DNA of 64,000 nucleotides, taken from an uncultured Opitutia bacterium (lineage in GTDB: Bacteria; Verrucomicrobiota; Verrucomicrobiia; Opitutales; Opitutaceae). The translations under genes were made by a program, and so were the position numbers. The notes below the pieces were generated by a model. The model ran no database searches. It saw only the letters and a list, made by a program, of their open reading frames with translations, and was not told the DNA's origin. Positions 9,423-18,974 of the stretch are shown here, in pieces. Each line of letters opens with the position of its first letter. Positions within the stretch are counted from its first letter, which is position 1. The stretch is taken from contig CAIJZY010000007.1 of the NCBI GenBank assembly GCA_903825285.1, forward strand, positions 124,001 to 188,000, read 5' to 3'.

Positions 9423-10703
9423 TCAAAAATTCGCGGCCGCGCGGAGGCCGCGAACGAGTTTCTCGAATTGGTCGCCGCGGTCCTCGTAGTTGCGGAACTG
9501 GTCGAAGCTGGCGAAGCCCGGGCTCAGCAGCACGTGCTCGCCCGGCGCCGCCAGCTCGGCGGCGCGGCGCACGGCCTCCTCGAGCGAGGCGCAGGAGGTG
9601 TGGGCGACGCGGAAGGTCGAGCAGTGGAACGCCAGCTCCGCGCTGCGCTCGCCGATCAGCACCGCGTGCTTCACGCGCGGCGCGATGCGGTGCACGAAGC
9701 CGGCGAGGTCGCCGCCCTTGCCCTTGCCGCCGGCGATGAGCACCACCGGCGCGGCAAACCGCGCGAGCGCGGCCTCGACCGCGTGGAAGTTCGTCGCCTT
9801 CGAGTCGTTCCAGTAGGTCACGCCCTCCGCCTCCAGCACGCGGGCCAGCCGATGGCGGCCGAGGGTGAAGGTCTTCGCCGCGGCCACCAGCGCGCGCTCC
9901 TCGTGTCCGGCCGCGCGCCACCAGGCCGCGGCCAACAGGTAGTTCTCCCGCTGCGGGTACTCGGCGAACACCGTGCCCGCGAGCCGCGGGTCGGCCGGCT
10001 GCCCCTCCGTCGCCACCGCGGCCGCCGCCGGCAACGGCCGGTCAAATTTCGCCGCGAAGCGCTGCACCGAGCTGCCCGCGAACACTCCGCCCGACGTGGT
10101 GCGCGCGACGAGGTTCCACTTGGCTGAGAAGTACGCCTCCAGCCCCGGATGCCGCTCCAGGTGGTCCTCCGCGAAGTTGGTCCAGAGCGCGGCATCCGCG
10201 TGGAAATGCCGCAGCGCCTCCGCCTGGAAGGAGCTCACCTCGCAGAGGGCAATCGCGTCGCGTGTCCCGCCGGCCAGGTCCGCCACCAGCTTCGAGAAGG
10301 GGTGACCGATGTTGCCCGTCGCCACCGCCGTCCGGCCGATTGACCGCAGGGCGTGCGTGAGAAATTCCGTCAGCGTGGTCTTGCCGTTCGTGCCCGTGAC
10401 CGCCACGACGCGCCCAGTCCACGCCAGCGCCGCGAAGTCGAGTTCCGGCAGCACCTCCGCGCCGGCCGCGCGCGCACGCGCGAGCCAGGGATGCTCCGGC
10501 GCAAAGCCCGGCGAGTAGACGACCAGCGCATGCCCCGCCGCCGCCTTGGCGGTGAAGTCGGTGCCCTTCGCGTCGTACACGCGGCCCGTGGCCCCGAGTG
10601 CCGCGACCAGCGCCTGCACGCCCGCGCCGCTCACGCCGCCGCCGAGGATGGCGACGGGGGCGGCGAGCCGGGGCTTCAGGAGGGCTGGAATCGCGAGGGG
10701 CAT
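9423..10703 (-). CDS. murD: UDP-N-acetylmuramoylalanine--D-glutamate ligase
   Basis: VAVTGTNGKTTLTEFLTHAL, FHAVEAALARF, LLSPGFASFDQFRNYEDRGDQFEKLV. Confidence 0.94.
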   Translation of the reverse strand: MPLAIPALLKPRLAAPVAILGGGVSGAGVQALVAALGATGRVYDAKGTDFTAKAAAGHALVVYSPGFAPEHPWLARARAAGAEVLPELDFAALAWTGRVVAVTGTNGKTTLTEFLTHALRSIGRTAVATGNIGHPFSKLVADLAGGTRDAIALCEVSSFQAEALRHFHADAALWTNFAEDHLERHPGLEAYFSAKWNLVARTTSGGVFAGSSVQRFAAKFDRPLPAAAAVATEGQPADPRLAGTVFAEYPQRENYLLAAAWWRAAGHEERALVAAAKTFTLGRHRLARVLEAEGVTYWNDSKATNFHAVEAALARFAAPVVLIAGGKGKGGDLAGFVHRIAPRVKHAVLIGERSAELAFHCSTFRVAHTSCASLEEAVRRAAELAAPGEHVLLSPGFASFDQFRNYEDRGDQFEKLVRGLRAAANF

Positions 10704-10704
10704 G

Positions 10705-11823
10705 TCAGCGGAGCTTGAGCGTGCCGAGCCCGGCCAGCGCGCAGATGAGCGAGAGCACCCAGAAGCGCAGGACCACCTTCGTCTCCGGCCAGCCCTGCTT
10801 CTGGAAATGGTGGTGGATCGGCGCCATGAGGAAGAACCGCTTCCCCTCCCCCGTCGGGCTCTGGCGCTTGGTGTACTTGAAATAGCCGACCTGGATGATC
10901 ACCGAGACGGCCTCCCAGACGAACACGCCGCCGACGATCACGAGCGTGAGCGGCTGCTGGACCATGAATGCGATCAGGCCGAGCAGCCCGCCGATCGCCA
11001 GCGAGCCCGTGTCGCCCATGAACACCTCGGCCGGGTGCGAGTTGTACCAGAGGAAGGCCAGGCCTGCGCCGACCAGCGCGCCGCAGAGCACGGTGAGCTC
11101 GCCGGTGCCGGGCACGTAGCTGATCAGGAGGTAGTCGGAGATGATGATGTTGCCCGCCGCGTAGGCCAGGATCCCGTAGACCAGCGCCACGGAGATCGTG
11201 CAGCCGATCGCCAGCCCGTCGAGGCCGTCGGTGAGGTTGATCGCGTTGCTGAAGCCGACGAGCCAGAGGTAGACGAAGATGAAGAGCGCCGCGATTGGCA
11301 GGCTCGCCACCACGGGGTGCTTGACGAACGGCACCCACAGCTCGCGGATCTTGACCGCGCTCACCGGGTGCCAGAGCAGCGCCGCCAGGGCGAGCACCGT
11401 GATCAGGGTCTGCCAGATGATCTTCTCGCGCGAGGAGAGGCCGTTGCGGCTCTTGCGCACGACCTTGAGGTAGTCGTCGCGGAAGCCCACCGCGGTCAGC
11501 GCGGCGTAGACGAAGAGCGCGACGCAGACCCAGATGTTAGGCGCGGCCCAGAGGACGGAGCTGCCGAACACCGCGGCGAAGATGAGCAGCCCGCCCATCG
11601 TGGGCGTGTTCTTCTTGTCGAACCGATGCGCCAGGTCGCCCGTGCGGTCGTCGTCGTAGTGCTGCCCGAACTTCAGCACCCGCAGCCGGGTGATGAGCTT
11701 GGGCCCGATGAGAAAGCCGATGAGCGCGGCGCAGACGGCCGCGCCGATGGTGCGGAACGTCAGCGAGTGGAACACCCGCAGCGGGCCGAAGTACTCCTCG
11801 AACTGGGCGAGCAGGCTAAGCAT
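10705..11823 (-). CDS. mraY: Phospho-N-acetylmuramoyl-pentapeptide transferase
   Basis: MLSLLAQFEEYFGPLRVFHSLTFR..., NTPTMGGLLIF, NAINLTDGLDGLAIG, FMGDTGSLAIGG, APIHHHFQKQGWPETKVVLRFW. Confidence 0.96.
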   Translation of the reverse strand: MLSLLAQFEEYFGPLRVFHSLTFRTIGAAVCAALIGFLIGPKLITRLRVLKFGQHYDDDRTGDLAHRFDKKNTPTMGGLLIFAAVFGSSVLWAAPNIWVCVALFVYAALTAVGFRDDYLKVVRKSRNGLSSREKIIWQTLITVLALAALLWHPVSAVKIRELWVPFVKHPVVASLPIAALFIFVYLWLVGFSNAINLTDGLDGLAIGCTISVALVYGILAYAAGNIIISDYLLISYVPGTGELTVLCGALVGAGLAFLWYNSHPAEVFMGDTGSLAIGGLLGLIAFMVQQPLTLVIVGGVFVWEAVSVIIQVGYFKYTKRQSPTGEGKRFFLMAPIHHHFQKQGWPETKVVLRFWVLSLICALAGLGTLKLR

Positions 11824-13207
11824 GGACGGCCTCCGGGTTGACGGCCCGCTCAAGCTGGTAGCGGCGGCTGCCCTTCAGGAACACGGCACCCCGCCACTCG
11901 GCGAGCACCGGGGCGATGGTCTCCACCGACGACACAATCTGGATCTGCCGCGAGAAGTCGCCCTGCTCCAGGATCCCGGAGCAGACCTCGCTGGCCTGCG
12001 TGCCGATCACCAGGACGCGGTCCCCGCCGCGCAGCCCGAGCGCGCGGCCGAGCGCCCGGTGCAGCCCGGCCGACTCGGCGCCAAGCTCCTCCATGCAGCC
12101 CAGCACGTAGAGCCGCGCCACGCCCGCAGGGGCGATGGCCTGGAACGCCCCGAGCGCGTCCGCCATCGAGGCGGGGTTGGCATTGTAGCAGTCGAGGTAA
12201 AGCAGCCGGTCGCCCTCGCGTCGGATCTCGCCGCGCAGCGGCGCGGGCGCCCAGCCCGCGAGCCGCGCCTGCAGCACCGCGGGCGCCATCCCGAGGTAAA
12301 GCGCGGCGGTGAGCGCGAGCGCGGCGTTCTGCGCCATGCCGTCCGACACGCGCGCCAGCTTGAACATCGCCGGGGGCGGCGGGCCGTAGGCGATCACGAT
12401 CACCGTCTCGCCACCGCGCTGGAGGATGTTGAAATGGATGGTGTGGCGCGGCTGGGTCGCGGGCCGCAGGACGTCCGAGCGCTCGAGCACGAGCTGGTTC
12501 ACGAACATGTCGCGGAACGGCGCGAAGTGCGTGCATGCCTTCGGGAAGATCGCCACGCCGTCCGGTCGCACGGCGGCCGGGAGCACGGCCTTCTCGCGGG
12601 CCACGCCCTCGAGCCCGCCCAGCTCGGCGGTGTGCGCCGCGGCCACGAGCGTGATCAGCGCGACAGTCGGCTCAATCATGCCCGCCAGCACCTTCATCTC
12701 GCCGGGGGCGCTGATGCCCGCCTCGATCACGGCAAATTTGTGCCGCGCGGGGTCCAGCTGCGTGAGCGTGAGCGGCACGCCGATGTGATTGTTGAGATTG
12801 CCCTCCGTCGCCAGCACCCCCGCCCCCTCGCCGCCGAGCAGCAGGGCCAGCAGGTTCTTGGTCGAGGTCTTGCCGGCGCTGCCGGAGATGCCGATGACCG
12901 GGCCGCGGAAGGTCCGCCGGTGCTCACGCGCGATCGCCTGGAACGCGGCCAGCGGGTCGGCCACGACCAGCTGCGGCAGAGCCAGCGCCGGGTTGGGCGT
13001 GGCGACCAGCGCCGCGCTCGCGCCCGCGGCCTGCGCGGCGGGCAGAAACTCGTGGCCGTCGCGCTTCTCCGTGCGCAGCGCGACGAACACCTGGCCCGCG
13101 CGCAGCTGGCGCGTGTCCATCGTGAACCCGGTCAGCGGCGCCGTCGGCCGGGCGCTCCAGCGCCCGCCGGTCCAAGCCGCCAACTGGTCTGGAGTGAAGG
13201 TGGGCAT
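11816..13207 (-). CDS. murF: UDP-N-acetylmuramoyl-tripeptide--D-alanyl-D-alanine ligase
   Basis: MPTFTPDQLAAWTGGRW...VIGISGSAGKTSTKNLLALLLG...YLDCYNANPASMADALGAFQ. Confidence 0.94.
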   Translation of the reverse strand: MPTFTPDQLAAWTGGRWSARPTAPLTGFTMDTRQLRAGQVFVALRTEKRDGHEFLPAAQAAGASAALVATPNPALALPQLVVADPLAAFQAIAREHRRTFRGPVIGISGSAGKTSTKNLLALLLGGEGAGVLATEGNLNNHIGVPLTLTQLDPARHKFAVIEAGISAPGEMKVLAGMIEPTVALITLVAAAHTAELGGLEGVAREKAVLPAAVRPDGVAIFPKACTHFAPFRDMFVNQLVLERSDVLRPATQPRHTIHFNILQRGGETVIVIAYGPPPPAMFKLARVSDGMAQNAALALTAALYLGMAPAVLQARLAGWAPAPLRGEIRREGDRLLYLDCYNANPASMADALGAFQAIAPAGVARLYVLGCMEELGAESAGLHRALGRALGLRGGDRVLVIGTQASEVCSGILEQGDFSRQIQIVSSVETIAPVLAEWRGAVFLKGSRRYQLERAVNPEAVHA

Positions 13208-14688
13208 CAGGTCTTGAGCGCCTTGATCCCGATGAGTTCCCGCACGACCTGGCGGTCGTCGAAGGGAATCACGGTGTCGGCGAACTCCTGGTAGCTTTCG
13301 TGGCCCTTGCCCGCGATGAGCAGGCAGTCCCCCGCCTTCGCGCCGTCGAGCGCCAGGCTGATCGCGCGGCGGCGGTCCTCGGTCCAGGAAATCTTGTCCG
13401 GCGCGGTCACGCCCGCCTGCATGTCGGCGAAGATCTGCCCGATCGCCTCGCCGCGGGGGTTGTCCGCGGTCGCGAAGGCGAAGTCGGCGAACTCCTGCAC
13501 CGCCTTCACCATCAGCGGCCGCTTGGTGCGGTCGCGGTTGCCGCCGCAGCCGAAGACGACGAAGAGCCGGCCGGGCGTGATGGCGCGGAGCATGCCGAGC
13601 GCGTTGCGCAGCGCGTCGTCGGTGTGCGCGTAGTCCACGAGCACGTTGAAGGGCTGGCCCTCCTCGATGCGCTCCATGCGGCCCGGGACGCCGGCGAAGG
13701 CGCGGAGCCGCGCGAGGAACACCCGCGGGTCGCGGCCGAGGCCCCAGGCGGTGGCGATGGCGGCGAGGAGGTTGCTGACATTGTAGCGGCCGATGAGGGG
13801 CGAATCGACGTCGAGCGTGCCGTCCGGCCACACCAGGCGGAACGTGCTGTTCTTGAAGTTCAGCGTCACGGCCTCGGCCCGTACCAGCGCGGCGGGATGC
13901 TCGCCGAACGTCACGGTCCGCACGCACGCCGGGATGCGCGCGGCGAGGGCCGCGCCATAGGGATCGTCGAGGTTGACCACCGCCACCTGCGGCGCCGCGC
14001 CGGTGGCGCCGGTGAAGAGCTTCGCCTTCACCTCGAAGTACGCCTCGAGGGTCTTGTGGTAGTCGAGGTGATCGCGGGTGAGGTTGGTGAACACCGCCGC
14101 GCCGAACTGCAGGCCGAGCACGCGCTGCTGGTCGATGCCGTGGGAGCTGACCTCCATCACCGCCTGGCGGCAGCCGGCGTCGCGCATCTGCGCCATCATG
14201 CCGTAGATGTCGAGCGACTCGGGCGTGGTGCGGAACGACGGCACGGTGCGCGCGCCAAGGTCGTAGTTGATCGTGCCGAGCAGGCCGACGCGCCGGTCGC
14301 CGTTGAGGAAGTGCTTGAGCAGGTGCGTGACGGTCGTCTTGCCGTTGGTGCCGGTGACGCCGACGACGGCCATGTCGCGGTCCGGGAACTTGTAGTAGCG
14401 CTGGGCGACCCGGGCCAGGGCGGTGCGGGCGTCGGCGACCTCGACGAACGTGACCCGGGCCGGGGCGTGGGCGGGGAGCTTCTGGGTGACGATGGCGACG
14501 GCGCCGCGGCTGACCGCCTCGTCGATGAAGCTGGCGCCGTCGGCCCGGCGGCCGGGCAGCGCGAAGAAGAGGTTGCCGGGGACGACGCGGCGGCTGTCGA
14601 TGGCGAGGCCGGAGATCGGGCGGTCGAGGGCGCCCTTGGCGGCGAGGATTTCGCCGTCATGGAAATAGTCGGACAGTTTCGGGGCCAT
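13207..14688 (-). CDS. murE: UDP-N-acetylmuramoyl-L-alanyl-D-glutamate--2,6-diaminopimelate ligase
   Basis: ORF up to 14793; likely start MAPKLSDYFHDGE at 14688; VVGVTGTNGKTTVTHLLKHFL, NVLVDYAHTDDALRNAL, VFGCGGNRDRTKRPLM. Confidence 0.94.
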   Translation of the reverse strand: MAPKLSDYFHDGEILAAKGALDRPISGLAIDSRRVVPGNLFFALPGRRADGASFIDEAVSRGAVAIVTQKLPAHAPARVTFVEVADARTALARVAQRYYKFPDRDMAVVGVTGTNGKTTVTHLLKHFLNGDRRVGLLGTINYDLGARTVPSFRTTPESLDIYGMMAQMRDAGCRQAVMEVSSHGIDQQRVLGLQFGAAVFTNLTRDHLDYHKTLEAYFEVKAKLFTGATGAAPQVAVVNLDDPYGAALAARIPACVRTVTFGEHPAALVRAEAVTLNFKNSTFRLVWPDGTLDVDSPLIGRYNVSNLLAAIATAWGLGRDPRVFLARLRAFAGVPGRMERIEEGQPFNVLVDYAHTDDALRNALGMLRAITPGRLFVVFGCGGNRDRTKRPLMVKAVQEFADFAFATADNPRGEAIGQIFADMQAGVTAPDKISWTEDRRRAISLALDGAKAGDCLLIAGKGHESYQEFADTVIPFDDRQVVRELIGIKALKT

Positions 14689-14789
14689 TTTAAAAACGCG
14701 GTTGAGGGCGAGGGTTTCGCGGCGCGTGCGGCGCGCGGGCCGCGGCGAGAACGCGTGGATGAGCGCGGCATTGGAGGTGAGGTAACCGA

Positions 14790-16808
14790 TCATCGGCGGC
14801 CTCCTTCCATCGCCAGCACGGGACGGCCGGTGGCGGAGTACACGGGCTTGATGTCGAGGTACGGGATCAATTTCTCGGCGAGGCGCTTGAAGACCGGGGC
14901 CGCGACCGTCTTGCCGTACGCCACCCCACCCTGCGCATGGGCGTCGGCGTCATCCACGATCACGGAGATCGCGACCTGCGGCCGGCTCGCCGGGAGGAAC
15001 CCGACGAACGAGGCAACGTGGTGCGTCTTCGAGGGCAGCAGCCGCACGTTGCCGTTGGCCAGCGTCACGGGCATGTACTTCTGCGCCGTGCCGGTCTTGC
15101 CCGCGACCTCGTAGTCGGGGATGGCCGCCTCGGGCGCGGTGCCCTCGGCGCCGTACCGCGTGGGCCGGTTCGAGACCACGCCCATCAGCAGCCGCGCCAT
15201 CGTGCGCGCGGTCTCGGTGGTGATCACCCGCTGCTTGGCGACCTCGCCGTACCGGTAGACCACCTCGCCCGAGGCGTCGCTGATCCGGCTGATGATCTGC
15301 GGCCGCATGAGGTAGCCGCCGCTGGCGATGACGCTCATCGCCATGTGCATCTGCAGCGGGGTCGCGGCGATGGACTGCCCCATCGGCATGCGCGTGATGG
15401 TGAGGCCGTCCCACTTCGCGGGGGACGCCATCGAGCCAGCGATCTCGCCGCCGACTGGGAAGCCGGCGGGCTGGCCGAAGCCGAAGGCCCGCGCGTAATT
15501 GTAGAAGCGCTGGTCGCCGAGCCGCATCGCCAGCTGCGCGGCGCCGCGGTTGCTCGAGTGGGAGATGATCTCCGCCACGGACAGCGGCTCGTCAAAGTGG
15601 TGATCCTCGCCCGGCAGGCTCCGGGTCCGGCCGAGGTAATCGATCTTGTCGATCGAGCAGTCGAAGCGCGTGGCCGGGTTGACCAGGCCCTCGTTCAGCG
15701 CGCCGGAGGCGGCGACGATCTTGAAGACCGAGCCCGGCTCGTACATGTCGGCGACGGCGACGTTGCGCATCGCGCCCTGCTCCTCCTTCGGGACCTTGTT
15801 GTAGTCGTTCAGGTTGAAGGTGGGATAGTTCGCCATCGCGAGGATGAAGCCGGTCTTCGGGTCGCTCACGATGATGGTCGCCTTCACGGGCTCATACTGC
15901 CGGGCGATCGCGGCCAGCTCCTCCTCGGCCATGCTCTGGACGTTGCTGTCGATCGAGAGCGTCACGCTGTAGCCGTCCGACGCCGGGACGTCGCGCGTGC
16001 GGAACTGCGCCAGCTCGCGCCGCAGACCGTCGCGCTCGCCCTCGCGCCAGCCGTCGCGGCCGTGGAGGTAGAAGTCGGCATAGCGCTCGATGCCGGCGGC
16101 GGACTCGCCCTCCTTGTTGACGTAGCCGATGAGATGCGCCGCGAGCGAGTTGTGCGGGTAGGCCCGGCGGTAGATGCGCTGGCCGTACACGCCCTTGACG
16201 TCGAGGGCCTGGATCTGGGCGTAGGTGGACTCCTCGACGGCCTCGCTCAGCTTGGCCCAGCGGATCTGCCGCCGGCCCTGCTCGTCCGCGGAGTCGTCCA
16301 ACACCGTGTCGTCCGCCGGCGTGGCGGTCGCGGCCGCCGGCGCGGGCGCCGGGGCGGCCAGCGGCGCGGTCACCGCCGCGGCGCGATCGGCGGAGAAGGT
16401 AATGACCAGGCCCTGGTTCGCCGCCGGCGTGGCGGGGGCCGGGGCGGCGGGGGTGGCCGTGCGGTACTTCGTGAGGAAGATGCGGCTCAGCTCGTCGGGC
16501 GACATCCCGAGCAGCGCGGCCAGGCGCGGCCACTTCTTCTCGTCCTCCGGGCGCAGGGACTGCGGGTCGACGCCGAGGACGATGAGCGAGCGGCTCGTGG
16601 CGAGGATCTTGCCGCGCGCGTCAAGGATGTCGCCCCGGCGGGCGCTCTCGACGATGATCTGGCGGCGGGCCTTGTCCACGTACCGGACCAGCTCCTCGCG
16701 GTCGATCACGTGCAGGTACACCAGCCGCGCGCCCAGCGCGGAGAAGCCCGCCATCATCCCGGCCGCGACGAGGACAATGCGGTAGGTGGAGGCGAAGCCC
16801 TTGGACAT
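14790..16808 (-). CDS. ftsI: Penicillin-binding protein, FtsI/PBP2-type transpeptidase
   Basis: 672 aa; EPGSVFKIVAASGALN (SxxK), SHSSNRGAAQLAM (SxN), VAGKTGTAQKYMP (KTG); N-terminal TM; dcw location. Confidence 0.92.
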   Translation of the reverse strand: MSKGFASTYRIVLVAAGMMAGFSALGARLVYLHVIDREELVRYVDKARRQIIVESARRGDILDARGKILATSRSLIVLGVDPQSLRPEDEKKWPRLAALLGMSPDELSRIFLTKYRTATPAAPAPATPAANQGLVITFSADRAAAVTAPLAAPAPAPAAATATPADDTVLDDSADEQGRRQIRWAKLSEAVEESTYAQIQALDVKGVYGQRIYRRAYPHNSLAAHLIGYVNKEGESAAGIERYADFYLHGRDGWREGERDGLRRELAQFRTRDVPASDGYSVTLSIDSNVQSMAEEELAAIARQYEPVKATIIVSDPKTGFILAMANYPTFNLNDYNKVPKEEQGAMRNVAVADMYEPGSVFKIVAASGALNEGLVNPATRFDCSIDKIDYLGRTRSLPGEDHHFDEPLSVAEIISHSSNRGAAQLAMRLGDQRFYNYARAFGFGQPAGFPVGGEIAGSMASPAKWDGLTITRMPMGQSIAATPLQMHMAMSVIASGGYLMRPQIISRISDASGEVVYRYGEVAKQRVITTETARTMARLLMGVVSNRPTRYGAEGTAPEAAIPDYEVAGKTGTAQKYMPVTLANGNVRLLPSKTHHVASFVGFLPASRPQVAISVIVDDADAHAQGGVAYGKTVAAPVFKRLAEKLIPYLDIKPVYSATGRPVLAMEGGRR

Positions 16809-16812
16809 GGGG

Positions 16813-17211
16813 TCAGGGATTCAGGCCGGCCATGCGGAGCGAGACGGCGACGGGGGCGGCCTCGTCGGAAAAGAGGCCGCGGTTGTGCTTGGCCGCGAGG
16901 CGGCGCACCGGGTCGCCCGGCATGTCGACGAACTGCTCCTTGGCCGGGCTCACCAGGCCGAGGTGCCACTGGGTGTTGCGCTCCTGGAGCACGACCGGGT
17001 CCTGCTCGGCCTCGATCACCGTGGTTGTCTCGCTCACCTGGCGCTCCACCTCGGCAATGCGGGCGTCGAGCACCTTCGTGGCGTTCGCCGTCAGCGAGAT
17101 CTGGTGGCGCATCCATACGGTGCCGAGGCCGATCGTGCCGCTGAAACAGATCATCACGAGCGTGTAGACGAGCAGCTGGTTCACGAAGGCGTGGCTGGAG
17201 GAGCGGTTCAT
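16813..17211 (-). CDS. FtsL-like small bitopic membrane protein
   Basis: 132 aa; one N-terminal TM (NQLLVYTLVMICFSGTIGLGTVWM) followed by a predicted coiled coil; located between rsmH and ftsI where ftsL is normally found. Confidence 0.65.
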   Translation of the reverse strand: MNRSSSHAFVNQLLVYTLVMICFSGTIGLGTVWMRHQISLTANATKVLDARIAEVERQVSETTTVIEAEQDPVVLQERNTQWHLGLVSPAKEQFVDMPGDPVRRLAAKHNRGLFSDEAAPVAVSLRMAGLNP

Positions 17212-17233
17212 CGGCGGGGGGTGGCGGGGCGGG

Positions 17234-18190
17234 TCAGAGTTTGCGGAGGGCGCGCAGCTTGGCGGAGCGGCTGCGGGGGTTGCCGGCGAGCTCCTCGTCG
17301 CCGGGCGTCACGGGCTTGCGCGTCAGCGGCGCGGCGAGCGCGACGCGGAAGTCCTGCGGCGTGGCGTCGTCGGCGCCCGCGGGCTGGCCGCACTGGCGGC
17401 GGAAGAACTGCTTCACCGGCCGGTCCTCGAGGGAGTGGAAGCTGATGACGCACAGCACGCCGCCGGAGCGGAGCTTGGCGAAGGCCGCGGGCAGCGCGCG
17501 CTCGAGGGCGCCGAGCTCGTCGTTGACCGCGATGCGGATCCCCTGGAAGGCGCGCGTCGCGGGATGGATCTTCATCGTCCGCCGGTCGCGGGCCGGGATC
17601 GCGTCGGCGATCACGGCCGCCAGCGAGGCGGTGCGGGCCAGCGCGCCCGTGCCGCGGGCCGCGAGCAGCGCGCGGACCACCCGGCGCCAGTGCGTTTCCT
17701 CGCCCAGCTCGCGGATCGCGCGGACCAGCATCTCCTCGGTCGCCGTCTCCAGCCAGCGGCTGGCCGGCACGCCCGCCCGCGGGTCCATGCGCATGTCGGC
17801 CGGGGCGTCGTGACGAAAGGAGAAGCCGCGCTCGACGTCGTCGAGCTGGAAGGACGACACGCCGAGGTCGAAGAGCACGCCGTCGAAGTCCGCGGCGGGC
17901 AGGTCCCCCAGCCGGCCGAAGTCCTGGCTGACCAGCTCAAGCCGGCCGGCGAACTCCGCCGCCAGTTCCGCCGCCCGCGGCTGGGCCGCGGGGTCGCGGT
18001 CGAACGCGGTCACGGAGACGTCCGGCGCCGCGGCGAGCAGCGCGCGCGCATGGCCGCCGCCGCCGAAGGTGGCGTCGAGGTAGCGGCCGCCGGCGCGCGG
18101 GGCCAGGAAGCCCAGCACCTCGCGCAGCAGGACGGGCTGGTGGCCGGGCGTCATCGTCGCGGCCGGGGCGTCAGCGGGCGCCGTGGGCAT
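17234..18190 (-). CDS. rsmH: 16S rRNA (cytosine(1402)-N(4))-methyltransferase
   Basis: [88 protein letters not shown]. Confidence 0.95.
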   Translation of the reverse strand: MPTAPADAPAATMTPGHQPVLLREVLGFLAPRAGGRYLDATFGGGGHARALLAAAPDVSVTAFDRDPAAQPRAAELAAEFAGRLELVSQDFGRLGDLPAADFDGVLFDLGVSSFQLDDVERGFSFRHDAPADMRMDPRAGVPASRWLETATEEMLVRAIRELGEETHWRRVVRALLAARGTGALARTASLAAVIADAIPARDRRTMKIHPATRAFQGIRIAVNDELGALERALPAAFAKLRSGGVLCVISFHSLEDRPVKQFFRRQCGQPAGADDATPQDFRVALAAPLTRKPVTPGDEELAGNPRSRSAKLRALRKL

Positions 18191-18401
18191 AGGAGGGCGT
18201 CCGCAGCCCGTGGGGCTTCTTGCGCTCCACGAGTCGGAGGATCAGGCAGTCGCGCACGCGGGGCGTGACGGTGGCGGGATACGAGATTCCTTGCTCGGCA
18301 TCGATCCAAGCGGGAAAGGCCGGACGCAGCGCGAGCGCGGCGGCGACCTGGCGCAGTGACGCTCGCACTGCGGAAACCTTGGCAGGGGCGGAACGTTTCA
18401 T
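18171..18401 (-). CDS. Small hypothetical protein (76 aa) between mraZ and rsmH
   Basis: ORF with ATG at 18401: [76 protein letters not shown]; tightly packed between two dcw genes. Confidence 0.55.
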   Translation of the reverse strand: MKRSAPAKVSAVRASLRQVAAALALRPAFPAWIDAEQGISYPATVTPRVRDCLILRLVERKKPHGLRTPSYAHGAR

Positions 18402-18403
18402 GG

Positions 18404-18856
18404 TCAGATTCCGATGCGGCGCATGAGGTCGCCGAAGTTCTCGCCGGACGTGCGGTCCTCCACCTTGCCCCACCGGGCGGGCGCATAGATGTTGAACTTC
18501 GTCAGCGAGCCCACCAGCACCGCGTCGTGCTTCAGGCCCGCGTGCGCGATCAGCGCCGCGTCGAGCATGATGCGCCCGGCCTTGTCGAACGAGAACGACT
18601 GCGTCTGGGCAAAAAACCGCGCGACGAAATCCTGGCCCGCGCCGTCGCTCAGCGCCATCGCCGCGACCTTCGCGTGGAGCTTCTCCACCTCGGCCGGCGG
18701 CAGCACCGCCACGTAGCCGTCCGGGTGCGGCGTCGCCAAAAACATGTCCGCTTCCTCATGCGCGTACCGCCACGCCGACGGAATCGTCAGGCGATTCTTG
18801 TCGTCGAGGGTGTGCCTGAAAAGGCCGGTATAAAAAGCTCTGCCGGGTTGCGCCAT
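18404..18856 (-). CDS. mraZ: Transcriptional regulator MraZ
   Basis: MAQPGRAFYTGLFRHTLDDKNRLTIPSAWRY...FSFDKAGRIMLDAALIAHAGLKHDAVLVGSLTKFNIYAPARW; AbrB-type repeats; first gene of the dcw cluster. Confidence 0.94.
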   Translation of the reverse strand: MAQPGRAFYTGLFRHTLDDKNRLTIPSAWRYAHEEADMFLATPHPDGYVAVLPPAEVEKLHAKVAAMALSDGAGQDFVARFFAQTQSFSFDKAGRIMLDAALIAHAGLKHDAVLVGSLTKFNIYAPARWGKVEDRTSGENFGDLMRRIGI

Positions 18857-18879
18857 GTGGGAGGTGAAGCGCCAGGCGC

Positions 18880-18913
18880 CCCACAACGCCCCATTTCAAC
18901 CCATTTTCACCCA
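18880..18913 (-). promoter_or_regulatory. Putative MraZ operator: four TGGG repeats with exact 10-bp spacing
   Basis: Minus strand TGGGTGAAAA-TGGGTTGAAA-TGGGGCGTTG-TGGG; on the plus strand CCCA at 18880-83, 18890-93, 18900-03 and 18910-13. Confidence 0.8.
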
Positions 18914-18974
18914 CCAGCGTCAAGCCCAGACGTGTTAAAAATCCAAGAATTTATTCACAATTTACCCACGGGAA

